Assembly: GCA_032164245.1 (NCBI GenBank)
Contig: JAVMKO010000001.1
Location: 80,473,892-80,537,891 of the forward strand
Direction of reading: 5' to 3'
DNA from: Sternotherus odoratus
Taxonomy: Eukaryota > Chordata > Testudines > Kinosternidae
DNA: 64,000 nucleotides
The notes under the pieces were generated by a model. The model worked only from the letters and a program-made list of their open reading frames with translations. It was not told the DNA's origin and searched no databases. Both the position numbers and the translations under genes were made by a program. This document shows, in pieces, positions 9,986-21,620 of this stretch (the first letter of the stretch is position 1; every line of letters begins with the position of its first letter).

Positions 9986-12925
9986 CAGAGTGCATTTGTC
10001 AGAAGCTGCTCTCTAGGGATATGCAGTTCTGAAATGAACCCACAAAATACTGACAATAGGTTTGGATCTAGAATTTGGCCCTTCAGATCCAAACTTTCTC
10101 CTTTTCCCAGCCTGTGGGCTGAGCCAGTCATGAGGTACTCAAACCAAAACCTGATCTTCCTCTGCATGTGCCAATCTGCTGGATCAATTCCTATCACCAC
10201 TCAGCATCCTAACATGAAGAAGAAAAATTCCCCTCCTCTGCAGACTAACAAGGTAGGGGGTAGGGTAACTACCTACCTGCATTTTAAGGAAGCAAAGGAC
10301 AACACTGAAAAATATCAGACAAAGCTTATTTTTAATGGTCAGTACCTCACCATGACTCACTGGTGATAAAAAATCATACACAGCATAATATTGTCCATTT
10401 GTATGAATGTACATGATCCTTTGCATGATTGTTGTTGACATATATGAGGCAAAATGCAGCTAATATTAACCTGGTACAGGATGTGGGACATTAGACACCA
10501 GTAAGGGATATGCCTTCAAATAAAGGATCTCTCTTAAAAGAAGGGATTTCACTTTAAAATAAAGGCTTATGTGGTCACCCTACGCGGGGAGATGATGCTA
10601 TCACACTCCTTCCTTCCCCACCTGCTCTGTTTGGCTTTCCAAACAAAAATAACTACATAACAGTGGGTAGGAGATGGCCTAGTCTTTGGTGGGACTGGTA
10701 AAAGCAGTGCCCCGTCTCCTTACAAAGCTAGCAGAGAATGGAGCAGGAGAGCGGAGGGTAGCACAGTGCTGTACAGCTGCAGGGCTGTTCACAACAGGGC
10801 AGAGCGCTTGGAGAATGTGCTCTTTGTTCCCTGCCTTTAAAGGGTAAGAGAAACACTTATGCATGGCAAATTAGCCCAAAAATGTATTTCTCTAAAACAC
10901 CCGATTGTCTGGCCAGCTCTGCAGCTGCAGGGAAGTTCCAGAGAGAGAAGAGGGGGAGGGAGGGAGATTTTGCTCGGGGTGGGGGGTGGGGAGAGTGGAT
11001 TGTGTGAAAGAAGGAAATGTTCATGTGTCCATTCAAACTGAAAGTGAACAGATGATGAAAAGGGGGAGTGGGTGATAGGACCCCTGTCTTTGGGCCTGGG
11101 GAGGACCATATAATCATGAATGCAGGGTGGCCCCTGTGGGGAGAGATGATTGGGAGAACAAACCAAAATTAATACTGAGATATTCTTGCTATGGACCTTG
11201 AAGCAACGTAGGTCAATAGCAACCTGTTGCCACCTCTGTGTGGAGTCCTGCACCTGCAATGGGTCAGTCCAGTTGTACCACTCAAGCTGAGTTTCTTAAG
11301 TGAGTGCTGCTCACCAGCTCTGAAATCCTTGAGCTACTTCTCTTTGGTTGTCTAGTCACTGTGTGTAACAGCACGGGGACCGTGTCTTTGTGAGTGATGA
11401 TGGGTGACTCGCCTCAAAACTTCCTCAAGTTAAACAGCTTTAGGGGTTAACCCCCATTAATCATGCATTCTCTTGATGCCGATGCAGTCCCTGGTTAAGA
11501 ACTCTGAGGTCTGCACTGTCTCCAGGAAAGAACTTCAAGGCCAGTGCTTTCTTTATTTAAAATGTCCAGGATGGTGTGATCAGTGACTAGGAATTATCAG
11601 CAGTCTCTGGTTAAGAATTTACAGCCTGGTGCCAATAGTGATTTAAGGACTGCCAGATCAATGCTGGCAACCAAGTGAACTTCCCTTAGATTCAGAGAGA
11701 CAAACCTAGTGATGGGAGTGGGACACTTGAAAGCTGTCAAAGTTGTGTCAGTGCTATAGGCTCTGGAAAAATTCAGACACAGCATGGCTTGACAAAGCAT
11801 TCCCCAGGAAGCAAGTACCAATGATTATTCACCGTAGCTGCTAGAACCTGTTGAGTTTGGTGTTCCCTGGGTGGTTCATTGGTGAATTCCTGAGCACTAG
11901 AAGGAACCTTCTGTTGATTTTCTTTTTTGTGAGTAACAAGCACTTGTGGCAGGACAAATACTTTGAAAAGCAGAGGAAACATCACCACAGAGACAGAGAA
12001 AACTCGGCCAAACAGAGGAGTTAAATATCTCTCCATCGGAAAGTTCCTAAAGTCTTCTTCAACCCTGCTTCTGCTCCAAAAGACTATAGTAGGAAAGGCT
12101 AGAGTTGAACCCATCCCAAGTAATCTTGTGAGCCAGAGAACAGAGAGAGGGTCTTACACATTTTATCTGGACAGAGAAAGGTGTTCCGCCTTCATGTGCA
12201 TATTGAGTGTTGATTTTCCTCTTTGGTTATTGATTGGTTGTAATAGGGATTTTCATTGGTTCCAGCTTATCCAGCCAACACCTCCCTTTGCTGCTCCACC
12301 CATCCAAATCCCACTCTGTCTCAAGGATGCTGTTAAATTCCACACAAAACCAGACAGTTCCTTGGAAAATACCATAACTCCCCAGAATCAGAACTCTGAA
12401 ATCCCCCATTAACCTTCTGTTACTGAGTTGGAGGGCGGTAAGGGCAATTTCCCTTGGATGTCTATATGAGAAGGCAGCATAGGGGTAGGAGACATGAGCT
12501 GTTCACTCTCTGCCCATTCTAAATTCCCTCACATCTATGAGGTCAAGCTGATGAGAGAGGACCAGCTAAACACACAGGACTCACTGCAGGAGAAAGCCAG
12601 TGTCATATTCAGGTGGAGTCTTCTAATGGGGAGAAGCAGAAACGACGAGTATTGTGACAAAAGTAGTCAGCATGGGATGGGAGAGGTGGGTCATGGGGCT
12701 GACCTGTGTTCCAATCCTAGAATCGAGGGAGAGTCCTCGGGTTACAGAGCTAATCACTATTGGCACCATTGGTATCATCTCGTTGTTTTCACCTGGACTA
12801 TTCACTGTTCCATGTTAAGGTTACACCGGGAAGGAGAATCTGTTTAATTTTAATCAAGTAAGCAACATTTATTAGATATTACTTATTTCATATTCCAGAG
12901 CTTTATAATAAGGTATGGGAAGGGA
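9986..12925. other. Gene-free intergenic sequence
   Basis: No gene seen. A GTGGTCACCCTACG end near 10572-10585, together with nearby AAATAAAGG repeats, looks like one terminus of the same DNA-element family as 7761-8645, without a convincing partner. Open frames of 100-150 codons here have no recognisable domain or splice context. Confidence 0.45.
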
Positions 12926-12929
12926 TCCC

Positions 12930-13628
12930 CTATAATACCAACCCTGAATCCCCTGCAACATCACAGTGGTGCAGCCCCAGTACCAAAACTCTTCACATGC
13001 TCCTCAAGGAACAGCCCCATGAATGCATGAGACAGAGTTACATTAACTTTACCCCACATTCTTCTGTACCAGGGCTGGTATTATGTCAGAGCTAAGCTCC
13101 ACCCCAATATTGTTGGGGTCTGGGTGGGATATACTGATGAAAGAGCCTCCATTAGTTTGAGAAGGAACCCCTGATACCACTCATGGTGAGGTGGGATTAA
13201 GGGGGAATCAGACTCCAGATATGAGACTCCCGTATTTTGTGTATATCCTACTAAGGTGCAGGAGAGCAAGCAATGAGAGATGGGTTTAGCCTGGGTGCAA
13301 GAATACCTGGAAATCTTCACTAGCAATAAGTGATGTGGCAGAGAGGCCACAGGCAGAGTTGCAGGAAAGGGATCTTTATGATGAGACTGTGTGGCCAGTG
13401 CTCCGTGCAGCGGCTCTAGAGTTTGAGAGTTAGACGTTTGGACTCATCTCGCATTCCTGAGTCCCCAGGTGCCAGGCTGAATGCGGTACCTCCTGGAACC
13501 TGACTCTCTTTCTCCAGTTCCACTCTTTATATTACACTGGTACCTCTCATGATTCACAGAGCTAATTGTGGAGGGTTTCCGATTAGGTAGAAGTGCCCTG
13601 GTAGTCTGAGAAGGAACTCCTCTTTACT
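12930..13628. repeat. Degenerate long-period tandem array, left part
   Basis: Loosely repeated module of the form GCCTCCATTAGTTTGAGAAGGAACCCCTGATACCACTCATGATG (given here as a consensus read across copies), seen near 13145-13195, 13540-13620 and again past the insertion at 14895-15005. Units are about 60-90 bp and strongly diverged. The array is interrupted by the nested DNA elements at 13.63-14.89 kb. Confidence 0.4.
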
Positions 13629-14888
13629 TTGCTATGGCTGTGTCTACACTAGGTTTTTGGCTGAATATTTCTTACCATTGCTCCCACTGGTTCAGCTGCA
13701 CCAGTGGTAGTAATCAGGGCCAGCGACGGGGGGGACTAGGGGGACAGGTGTACCGGGCCCCGGACTTAAGGGGGGCCCCCATGTCAGGACTCAGGAGTGC
13801 GCAGGCGGGGTGGAAACAGGGGATGCTCTGCAGAGCCCCGGCGCGCACGCGGCCGGCCGTGTGCAAATCCCCCACCGGGCGGCCACCCCAGCGCTGTAGC
13901 CAAGCGCCCGCACCGCACGGCAGACTCCACAGCAGGCCCGGGGAAGCGCGCCCGGCGCCCTGGTGTGCGGCGCTGACGGTGGCGGAGGCGCTGAGAAGGG
14001 GAGCTGGCCTCGCCAGGGTAAGGGGGCAGGGGGCCCGGCCCCACTTGGGGGCCGGCTCCGGGGGGGCCTTTGGGTGGGCGGGCTCTGTGGTGAGTTCACC
14101 CCCTGTGGGCGCTCGGGAGGTTCATTCATCGGCGTGGCTGGGCTGGGGGGCAGGCAAGGGGGAGGTGGGGGGCAAGGCCAGGCTGGGCAGGCGGGGAGGG
14201 GGGCAGGAGACTAGGCTGGATGGGGTGGGTGAGGCGTGGGTGCGGGAGGGAAGGAGGTTTGGTGGTGGGGAGGCTGGACTGGGTGGGTCAGGCATGGGGG
14301 GCAGGAGGCTGGGTTGGGAGTGGGAGGGGGGAGGAGGTTAGGCTGGGGGAGGAGATTAGGTTGGGTGGGCCGGGTCAGGCAGGGGGGGAAGGAGAATAGG
14401 TTGGGGGGGAGGTGGGTCAGGCAGGAGAGGTGTGCAAGAGGCCGCCCGCACGCGCACCTTACGCCACCGTGCTACCGCCGACCGTGCCCGGTACCCCCGC
14501 GGCATGACACCCCCGCTATGCCTGACCAACAAGGCAGTCCCACGTAGGCCCGGGCGGGGCAGGGCGCGGGTGGCGGGAGACCGGCCGGGGGGGGGGAGGG
14601 GGGACACACAAACGATCAGAGTACCAGGCCCCAAAATTTCTGCCGCCGGGCCTGGTAGTAATGGTGGGAATACTTATGTAGACAAGGCTCCTGTGGCCCC
14701 TGGACTTTCTAGCACATTGTTGTCTAACACTGCATACAGCAGGTCTAGCCAAGATGGTGGTGAAAATGCCAGTGGCTACCAACACTTTGCCTACATTACC
14801 ACTCCTACCATTGGTAACACCAGTGGAGCTGCACCAGTGCAAGAAATGATGGGAAATTTAGGGGGAAATATCCTAGTTTAGACATGGT
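13629..14888. mobile_element. MITE with GTCTACACTAGG ends, carrying a nested hAT element
   Basis: The left end GGCTGTGTCTACACTAGG (13632 onward) and the right end CCTAGTTTAGACATGG (14871-14886) are inverted repeats of each other with a few changes. Without the inner insertion the element would be about 320 bp. It has no coding capacity. It sits inside the degenerate array flanking it on both sides. Confidence 0.65.
13715..14654. mobile_element. GC-rich hAT-type element, 8-bp target duplication
   Basis: Bounded by a perfect 8-bp duplication, GTAGTAAT at 13707-13714 and 14655-14662. Ends are CAGGGCC and GGGCCTG, the CAG...CTG termini expected of hAT elements. The 940-bp interior is extremely G-rich on the plus strand (runs of GGGG about 14040-14420) and encodes no recognisable transposase; ORFs of up to 235 codons crossing it are compositional. 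It is inserted in the MITE at 13629-14888, so it is the younger of the two. Confidence 0.8.
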
Positions 14889-15020
14889 GTAGGTGTCAAA
14901 GGCCTCACTAATTTGAGACGGGACCCCCAGTACAGCTTACGATGGGGTTCGGAGTGAATTAAAAGGCCCCCAGTGCTTTGAGGAGGAGCCATACCTCTCA
15001 CAATCTCAGGTTCAGACTAG
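14889..15020. repeat. Degenerate long-period tandem array, right part
   Basis: Continues the array of 12930-13628 after the nested insertion: GGCCTCACTAATTTGAGACG and CCCCCAGTGCTTTGAGGAGG match the module TTAGTTTGAGAAGGAACCCC. A long C-run follows at about 15049-15066. Confidence 0.4.
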
Positions 15021-15299
15021 ATGAAGGTCAGGATAGAGAACCACTGCCCCCTCCCCCCCCCCCCCTTGCATGTGCACAAACCTACCCACCCACCCATGAA
15101 TAGCTCTGGCACCTGTGGATTCCAGCCTCTGAAACTGGGCTAACAGATCAGAACCTGAATGAGCGGCATAAAGGCGCATTGCAGCTCCGTCGCGGCTCTG
15201 TCCTGGCCCATCCTCCCCAGCTGCAGCAGCATCCGCTTCAGGCCCAGACAACAATTCCTACCAAGTCCGCTGCGCAGTTTTCTTTCTCTCTCACTCTCT

Positions 15300-15545
15300 T
15301 TTTTTAATACCCTTTTTTGAACATATCATTACAGGAGAAACAAAAAAGAGGGGACAATAAAGCCATTGATGCACTCCTCTCGTCCCCCGTCCCCCCGCCC
15401 TCCTTTGGTGCGTGCCAGCACTCTTTCCACCCGCCCAGGGCTGGAATCAGTGCCAAACAACCTCTGCTAATAAACAAGAGGAACCAGATAAACCAGGAAC
15501 ACAATAGAGGGATTTGTTGCACTTAGAGATGGTGGGAACAATGTC
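15300..15545. promoter_or_regulatory. Candidate SOX10 upstream enhancer, SOX-site rich
   Basis: Non-repeat-looking block about 14 kb upstream of SOX10. It contains an inverted pair of SOX half-sites, ACAAT at 15354 and ATTG at 15365, six bases apart, the head-to-head layout favoured by SOXE dimers. It also holds AAACAAAAAA, AAACAACC, AAACAAGAGG and AACACAATAG. SOX10 is known to be driven by distant upstream enhancers with dimeric SOX sites. Assigning this block to one of them is inference; cross-species conservation was not checked. Confidence 0.35.
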
Positions 15546-16199
15546 AACGTCGCGCGCAGCTGCATATAGCCCCCCACACACTCACAACCCAGCCAGTGTG
15601 ATTTATGAAAGGTCAAAGTTCATCATGTCTTAAAGGGCTCCTTCCTTGCATCATTTATTAACCCTTCCTTGACAATGGACCCTTATCGTGGTGGTAGTGT
15701 TTGGTTTATACAGTAGTTGCTTTGAGGAGAGGGAATATACACATTATATTGTAGACTTCTCTCTTCACTTGAACATGTGTTGATAGTCAATATTAACTGA
15801 TGATAAGCTGTAGTTTTAAGTGAATTTGGTGCTGGTGAAGATACCAGATAAATAGCCCTGGAGACTACAGTTTGATCATAGAACTGTAGCACTAGCAAAA
15901 GCTATGAGCTTTCACTAACACTATCCAGCAAATGTGCTTTCAGGGGTACTTTAATGGAGCTTCTCTAATGGTGAGAGTGAAATTTGGTCTTCATTCCTCA
16001 ATCAATTCTTGCTCTTTCTGCTGAGACTGCCAATGAGGAGGCCAATTAGTAGCCATTTTTTATGGTATTTTTGTGATGTGGACATCTGCTAGGATCTGGG
16101 TTGGGTATCAGACTGGTTATTGGTGCCAAGATACTAAGTTATGATGATTGCTTTATACACTGCAGTGCTGTGCCTTGCCACAAGGTATGGACTTGATGT
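15546..16199. other. Gene-free intergenic sequence
   Basis: No gene or clear repeat boundaries. AT-rich and apparently unique. Confidence 0.4.
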
Positions 16200-16300
16200 A
16201 GGAATTACTGGGTAAAATTCTGTGACCTGTGTTATGCAGCAGATAGATTAGATTATCCTAATGGTCACTTCTGGCCTTGAAATCTATGAAATGTAGATAG
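16200..16300 (+). repeat. CR1-related terminal fragment
   Basis: GATTAGATTATCCTAATGG, TCACTTCTGGCCTTGAAATC and TATGAAATG give the familiar end of a CR1-type retroposon (AGATGATCnnnATGGTCCCTTCTGGCCTT consensus). Only about 100 bp remain. Confidence 0.65.
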
Positions 16301-16349
16301 ATTAAATAATCTCACTTCACACAGGCCACTGAATATTAGATCCACCAAC

Positions 16350-16645
16350 ATGTGCCAAAGGCGGCACATGAGCTGATTTTCAGTGGCACTCACACTGCCT
16401 GGGTCCTGGCCACCAGTCTGGGGGAGGGGAGGCTCTGAATTTTAATTTAATTTTAAATGAAGATTCTTACACATTTTAAAAACCTTCTTTACTGTACATA
16501 CAACAGTAGTTTTAGTTCTATATTATAGGCTTATAGAAAGAGACCTTCTAAAAACGTTAAATTGTATTACTGGCACGCAAAATCTTAAATGAGAGTTAAT
16601 AAATGAAGACTCGGCACATCACTTCTGAAAGGTTGCTGACCCCTG
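16350..16645. mobile_element. hAT-type element fragment
   Basis: The right end TCTGAAAGGTTGCTGACCCCTG (split AGGTTGCTGACCCCTG at 16630-16645) is a standard hAT terminus. The left part opens with GTGCCAAAGGCGGCACATGA and GATTTTCAGTGGCAC, internal sequence of the same family. The left terminus is missing or decayed, so no duplication can be shown. Confidence 0.6.
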
Positions 16646-16699
16646 AACTGATCCATGGACTGTTAGATGGAACTTTTGTTCACTATCAGCATGGGATAG

Positions 16700-17965
16700 A
16701 GTGGAACCAGTGAGCTAGAGGTGAAAAGGGGGAATAAAGAGAGCCCTGGGAATTATAGATCAGTTATCTTAACTTTGATACCTGGAAAGAAACTGGAACA
16801 AATTATTAAACAATCAGTTTGTAAGCACCTAGAAGATAATAGGGTTATTAGTAATAGCCAACCAGGATTTATCAAGAACAAATCATGCAAACCAACCTCA
16901 TTTCATTCTTTGACAGGGTTACTATCTTGGTGGAGAGGGGGGAAAGCTGTGGACTAGATATATCTTGATTTCAGTAATACTTTTAACACAGTCCAATACA
17001 AAATTTTCATAAGCAAACAAAGAAAATGTGGTCTAAATGAAATTACTGGTTGAAAGGCCATACTCAGAGAGTAGTATCAATGGTTTGCTGTCAAACTGGG
17101 AGGACATATCTAATGAGGTCCTGCAGGGGTCTGTCTTGGGTTCAGTACAATTCAATATTTTCATTAATGTTTTGGATAATGGAGTAGAGAGTACACTTAT
17201 AAAATTTGCAGATGACACCAAACTGGAAGGGGTTGCAAGCACTTTGGAGGACAGGATTCAAATCCAAACCAACCTTGACAAATTGGAAAATTGGACTGAA
17301 ATCAACAACATGAAATTCAGTAATGACAAGTACAAAGTACTACACTTATGAAGGAAAAATCAAATGCACAACTCCAAAATGGGTAATAACTGGCTTGGAG
17401 GTAATATGCTGAAAAGGATCTTGGGGTTATAGTGGATCACAAATTGAATACGAGTCAACAACAGTTCCAAAAATGGCTAACATCATTCTGGTGTGTATGA
17501 ACAGGAATGTTATATGTGAGACACCTGTGGTAACTGTCCCACTCTACTTAGCACTGGTGAGGCATTATGTGCAGTTCTGGATGCCACACTTTAGGAAAGA
17601 TGTAGACAAACCGGAGAGAATCAAGAGGAGAGCAACAAAAACGTTAAAAGGTTTAGAAAACCTGACCTATGAGAAAGGGTTAAAAAAACACTGGGTATGT
17701 CTAGTCTTGAGAAAAGATGACTGAGAGGAGCCCTGACAATGGTCTGCAAATATGTAAAGGGCTGCTAGAAGGAGGATTGTGATCAATGTATTCCATCTCT
17801 ACTGAAGGTAGGACATGGAGTAATCAGCTTCATCTGCAGGAAGGGAGATTTAGGTCGTCACTGGAGGTTTTAAGAACATGTTGGACAAACACCTGTCAGA
17901 TTTATTTGGTCCTGCCACAGTGCAAAAAGCTGGTTTTGATGACTTCTCAAAGTCCCTGATTCAGT
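16700..17965 (+). mobile_element. CR1 LINE, decayed reverse transcriptase region and 3' end
   Basis: Broken open frames retain RT homology: a KRGNKESPGNYRSVILTLIPGK block near 16720, KLEQIIKQSVCKHLEDN, SQPGFIKNKSC near 16850 and FADDTKLEG near 17205, the F-A-D-D motif of the RT active site. Further 3' are NNMKFSNDKYKVLHL and a decayed tail ending GCTGGTTTTGATGACTTCTC. Stops and frameshifts split it into at least three pieces, so it is a dead copy of about 1.27 kb. Confidence 0.9.
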
Positions 17966-18494
17966 CTCTGATTCAGTATCTCTTTCACTCTCTCATGAGT
18001 TATGGTTACCACTTCAGCCAAAGCTTGATGTCCCAATGCAACATCACGAAGCCATCTCGTGAGGTTCTGGTGCAACGTGATAAAGATCTGATACATTGAT
18101 TTGCTGGCCTGAATTTTTATTCTTGACCTTTTAATCAAGTTTTAAGAGGATTCTGTAAGACATGGAACAGTTGCCTCAAAACTGAGATGATCCTGAAAAT
18201 AATCAGCTGGGTAGCAAGCCTGGCTCTTGCCTGACGTCGGTTTGGAACCAATGTCCAAGAGGTGAAAGACTCTGTATTGCGTTCTCAGTTCCCATAGCTA
18301 TCCCATTGCCCAAGCTGGATATATTTTTGATGAATATCACTGAGAGTTGAATTCTAGAGGACCTTCTCCATTAACAACCTTGAGTTTAAATCCCTCTTTA
18401 GTCTCCCATGTGAGTTTGAGGTGAAGGAAACAAGCCCACCCTTTCAACTGGATGCTTGAGTTTGGGGTGATAGGAGATCACTTGTATATGAGAT

Positions 18495-18600
18495 CCCCTT
18501 TGGCATCGTACTGTGGTTCAAGTAAAGAGAAGGGACAGAAGAGATTTTGGTGTGTATTTTGATCCCCTTTGGTATCGCACTCGTGGTTCAAGACAGAGAG
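18495..18600 (+). repeat. Short imperfect tandem duplication
   Basis: ATCCCCTTTGGCATCGTACTGTGGTTCAAG (18492-18522) recurs as ATCCCCTTTGGTATCGCACTCGTGGTTCAAG (18560-18591) with four differences, a spacing of about 68 bp. No gene function evident. Confidence 0.7.
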
Positions 18601-19945
18601 ACACAGCCCCTCCTAGCCTAAGGCGGAGGAGAGTCTGGATTCATGGTATGGAGACATCCCCTTCATCGCATGAAATAGTCAGAAAACTGGGGACTTACAG
18701 TTTGTAAACAGCCCCCTTCTGGTGTGGTGACGCTTTGGGCAAAAGAACTGGAAATAGCCCCCTTCCCTGTGGGGCAGAGGGGACTCTGGAGGTTGGGGGT
18801 TAAAGGGAGGAATGTCCCACTGTCTGAATGCCAGTTGGTAGCTCTGGTTACCAATAGAACTGTTTCTGCCCTTGCTTTGACGTCTCAGCCTCAGGCCTTG
18901 CTCTCTTTCTCGCTCTCTCCCTCACATTCCTCTGGGAGCTGATCAGGGCTTGAATGACACCCCAGATGACTCTTCGCTATTAATTCCTGTGTAAAGAATG
19001 GGCTCCTTGTTCTCCCATTCCTACTCTCCTTGAGGAATTACAGGGGCCAAGGCAGCAGATTGAAGAGTTCCCGACTTAACCCTTCCCCTGACTTCCCAGG
19101 AGTCCCCCTACAGCCAGAGGACCAGCAGAGAAATCAGAGAGTGGGAGACAGATCACCCCCGCACCCCATCATCCTTCTTCAGTAGAACCCCTTGTACTCA
19201 CCAAAAGACACAGCAACAAGAGGCTCAGACAGGAGGGTCCCACTGTCTATGTTAAATCCATTACCAGATAACCCCCTTCCCCCCCCCCCCTTCCAAGAAT
19301 TCCCTGTGTCGCACAGAAATACCACCTCCACGAACCCCAAAGTTGTCTCTGGTACATCAGATTGGATACCCAACCGCAGCTAGTGCAGCAGCAAAACCGG
19401 GGATTCTCCCCTCAACCCCCACCCTGGTAGTGTTTCATTTTGACCAATACCTGGAAATCACATCTCTGTTTTAGGACATGAGGGGGTTAATAGCAAGCGA
19501 ATGAAAGGCGGAGAGCCACCTGTCAAAGCAGGTAGCAGACAGATATGCTCTGCTCAGCTCCCCCTTTGATCTTCCCAGACCCTAGTAATACAGGAAAATT
19601 GTCCCATTTAGCAATTGTACAACATCCACCAACCCACAAAACAATGTTAGAATAACCAAGGTGATGGATACAGAGCCTGGGTCCTTTATGGTGACCCCCA
19701 GACTGATTTCTGTTTCCCATTCTAGCAGGGTCCCCTACGGCTCCTCTCTCAAGTATTTTGCTCAGCAACCCACCCTTTTAGTTTGCAAGCACTGGAGAGT
19801 CAAGTCTTCTGTTTATCCCAAAACAGCAAGTACAGCACTGGCAGCAGCCGTGCCAGCTTCCTGCACATCCTGCCCCACCAGTGTCCCTCAGCCCTGCTTA
19901 GGAGGGCGCTTTGTGTTTGTGGCCCATTCCATCTTTGGCTGGTCT
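18601..19945. other. Gene-free intergenic sequence
   Basis: No gene. Holds ACATTCC and CCTTGTTC words near 18925-19005 that could be TEAD- and SOX-type sites, and a poly-C run near 19278-19290. Nothing firmer can be supported. Confidence 0.4.
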
Positions 19946-20125
19946 GGTGGGACTTCTAACAAAGAGAACAACTAGTGTCACTGGACAAGATGCTTTTGTG
20001 ACAGGGACACCTGTCCAGGTAACAACTGAACTGAGACACCCCCTCCCCCGCCCCTTTCCTCCCCTATTCATTCCACACGATAAAGTGAACAATCCAAAAC
20101 GATAAACATTTTTCGGTTTCCAACA
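19946..20125. promoter_or_regulatory. Candidate SOX-site cluster upstream of SOX10
   Basis: AACAAAG at 19958-19964 is followed after one base by GAACAA at 19966-19971, a head-to-tail pair of SOX-like sites. A further GAACAATCC and AAACATTTTT lie near 20085-20115. The stretch is not an obvious repeat. Enhancer role is inference only. Confidence 0.3.
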
Positions 20126-21150
20126 GCCCGCCGCTAGACTGGAATCAGTAACCTTAAGGTAAAAGGCTCCATATCCCACCCTCAATCCTCATGAGTCCTT
20201 GGGGGAAAGACGCCATAGCATTCCCAGTGCCAGCCCACCCCAGGTTACTGAGAGAATGGGACTGGGGCCTGAAGCTGATTGATCAGTGGGGCAGTGCAAG
20301 CTGCTAACTGGGCCCAGGAATCCCAGACCCTGTGGTGCTTCAGAAAGTGAGAGACTCAAATGGGGAATGCAATCTGGTTCTTCCTCAGCCACTGAGGAAT
20401 AGAAGGAATAATAGAAGGAAATAACTAATCCATTGCATGGTAAACAACCTCCATGTCTAAGATGCCTTTAGTTTGCCCCTGATTCCCCATGACAACAGTT
20501 ACTGCAGTTCCCTTGAGGAAATACCACAGACAGCTGCAGTTCAGGCACATGGGGCCAACAACCAGAAACTGTTATATAGAGTGAGTGGTTGTGGCCAGGT
20601 CAATGATTTTGTTTTTTCCCCTCCTCTGTTGCCTGCTTGGGTGACTCTCCTGTGGTGAATCCTCTGAGACTAGTGATGCTTGGCTAGTGGCTGAGGGAGA
20701 ACTGAATGGTGCCTTTGAGAAGCTCTCGGACTGGCACCAGTGGGTTCTGCCAAAAATTATGTGGAATGAAACAAACCAGAATTTGTCTGTCGCTTTTACA
20801 GCTGCCTTGCATCTGCCGGGACCCCAATGTCAGGTAAAAAATATCTTTGATTCTGTCACAAACTGTGGTTGATCAGACTCCAGGCTGGCTACCACTCTGG
20901 GACTGTCCATTGGAACAAAAGAGTCACCTCACAGCACGGCAATGTTTGTATCATCCTGGAGTCCAACATAAACATGGGGATGCTATAAATTCTGCTGTGA
21001 TTGGGAAAGACTTTTGAAAAATCAGAACCAGTGTGTGAATGTTACGAGGGGCTGTGGCCTTTGCTCGGGGAAGGATCTGGGAAGAAGATGGTGGTAGGGC
21101 AGTGGCAAGAGGCTGGTTTTAGATATTGTGGTGATGGGCTCTATAAATGG
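20126..21150. other. Gene-free intergenic sequence
   Basis: No gene or dispersed repeat that I can name. Small ORFs lack splice or homology support. Confidence 0.4.
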
Positions 21151-21153
21151 ATA

Positions 21154-21255
21154 GGGCCTGATTCTGCTCTCACACCGGCGTAAATTAAGAGTAACTTCAC
21201 TGAAGTCAATAGAGTTACAGTGGTGTCAAACTGGTGTGAGAACAGAATCAGACCC
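21154..21255. mobile_element. Palindromic MITE
   Basis: Starts GGGCCTGATTCTGCTCTCAC and ends with the inverse, GTGTGAGAACAGAATCAGACCC, with a central ACTGAAGTCAATAGAGTTACA core. The whole 102 bp folds on itself, as in a widespread sauropsid MITE type. Flanking ATGGATA and ATAGATT are only loosely duplicated. Confidence 0.75.
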
Positions 21256-21505
21256 ATAGATTTTACAGTGTCATTTTACAAGAATAATAAAGAAGAGACT
21301 CTTTTCCTCCCCTCTCCCTCCCTTTCTCTGAGTGTCGCACTCAGACCAGCTTTAAACAAAGAGTATATTTTGCTGAGACCCTGCTAATCTGTTGGGTTCC
21401 TTCCTGGCATTCCCCTTTGACTGCCTTCATGATTATGCAGCTATTTGTGTGTCACTGAAACCTTTCTGGCTCTCTTTCTACACTCCTCTCCCTGGCCTCC
21501 TTTTC
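21256..21505. other. Gene-free intergenic sequence
   Basis: No gene. CTTCATGATTATGCAGC near 21425 is non-repetitive but has no clear assignment. Confidence 0.35.
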
Positions 21506-21620
21506 CCCCAGTGATGTCACAGAGCAGTGTAGTTGACTTCACAGCCATTTCCATAATGATGCAGCGTGATGTCACGGCACTGCCCTGTGACATCTTCACA
21601 CCGGAAGGGAGACACAGTTC
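21506..21620. promoter_or_regulatory. Cluster of three TGATGTCA CRE-like sites
   Basis: TGATGTCAC at 21512-21520, TGATGTCACGG at 21567-21577 and the inverse TGACATCT at 21588-21595 lie within 85 bp. They match variant CRE/ATF-type sites. A CCATTTCCATAATGATGC stretch lies between them. It is a possible regulatory element of the SOX10 upstream region; no binding or conservation evidence is available from sequence alone. Confidence 0.3.

Noticed and set aside
13634..14341. 235-codon glycine-rich frame
   Set aside because: It lies inside the G-rich hAT element and has no domain; composition alone explains it.
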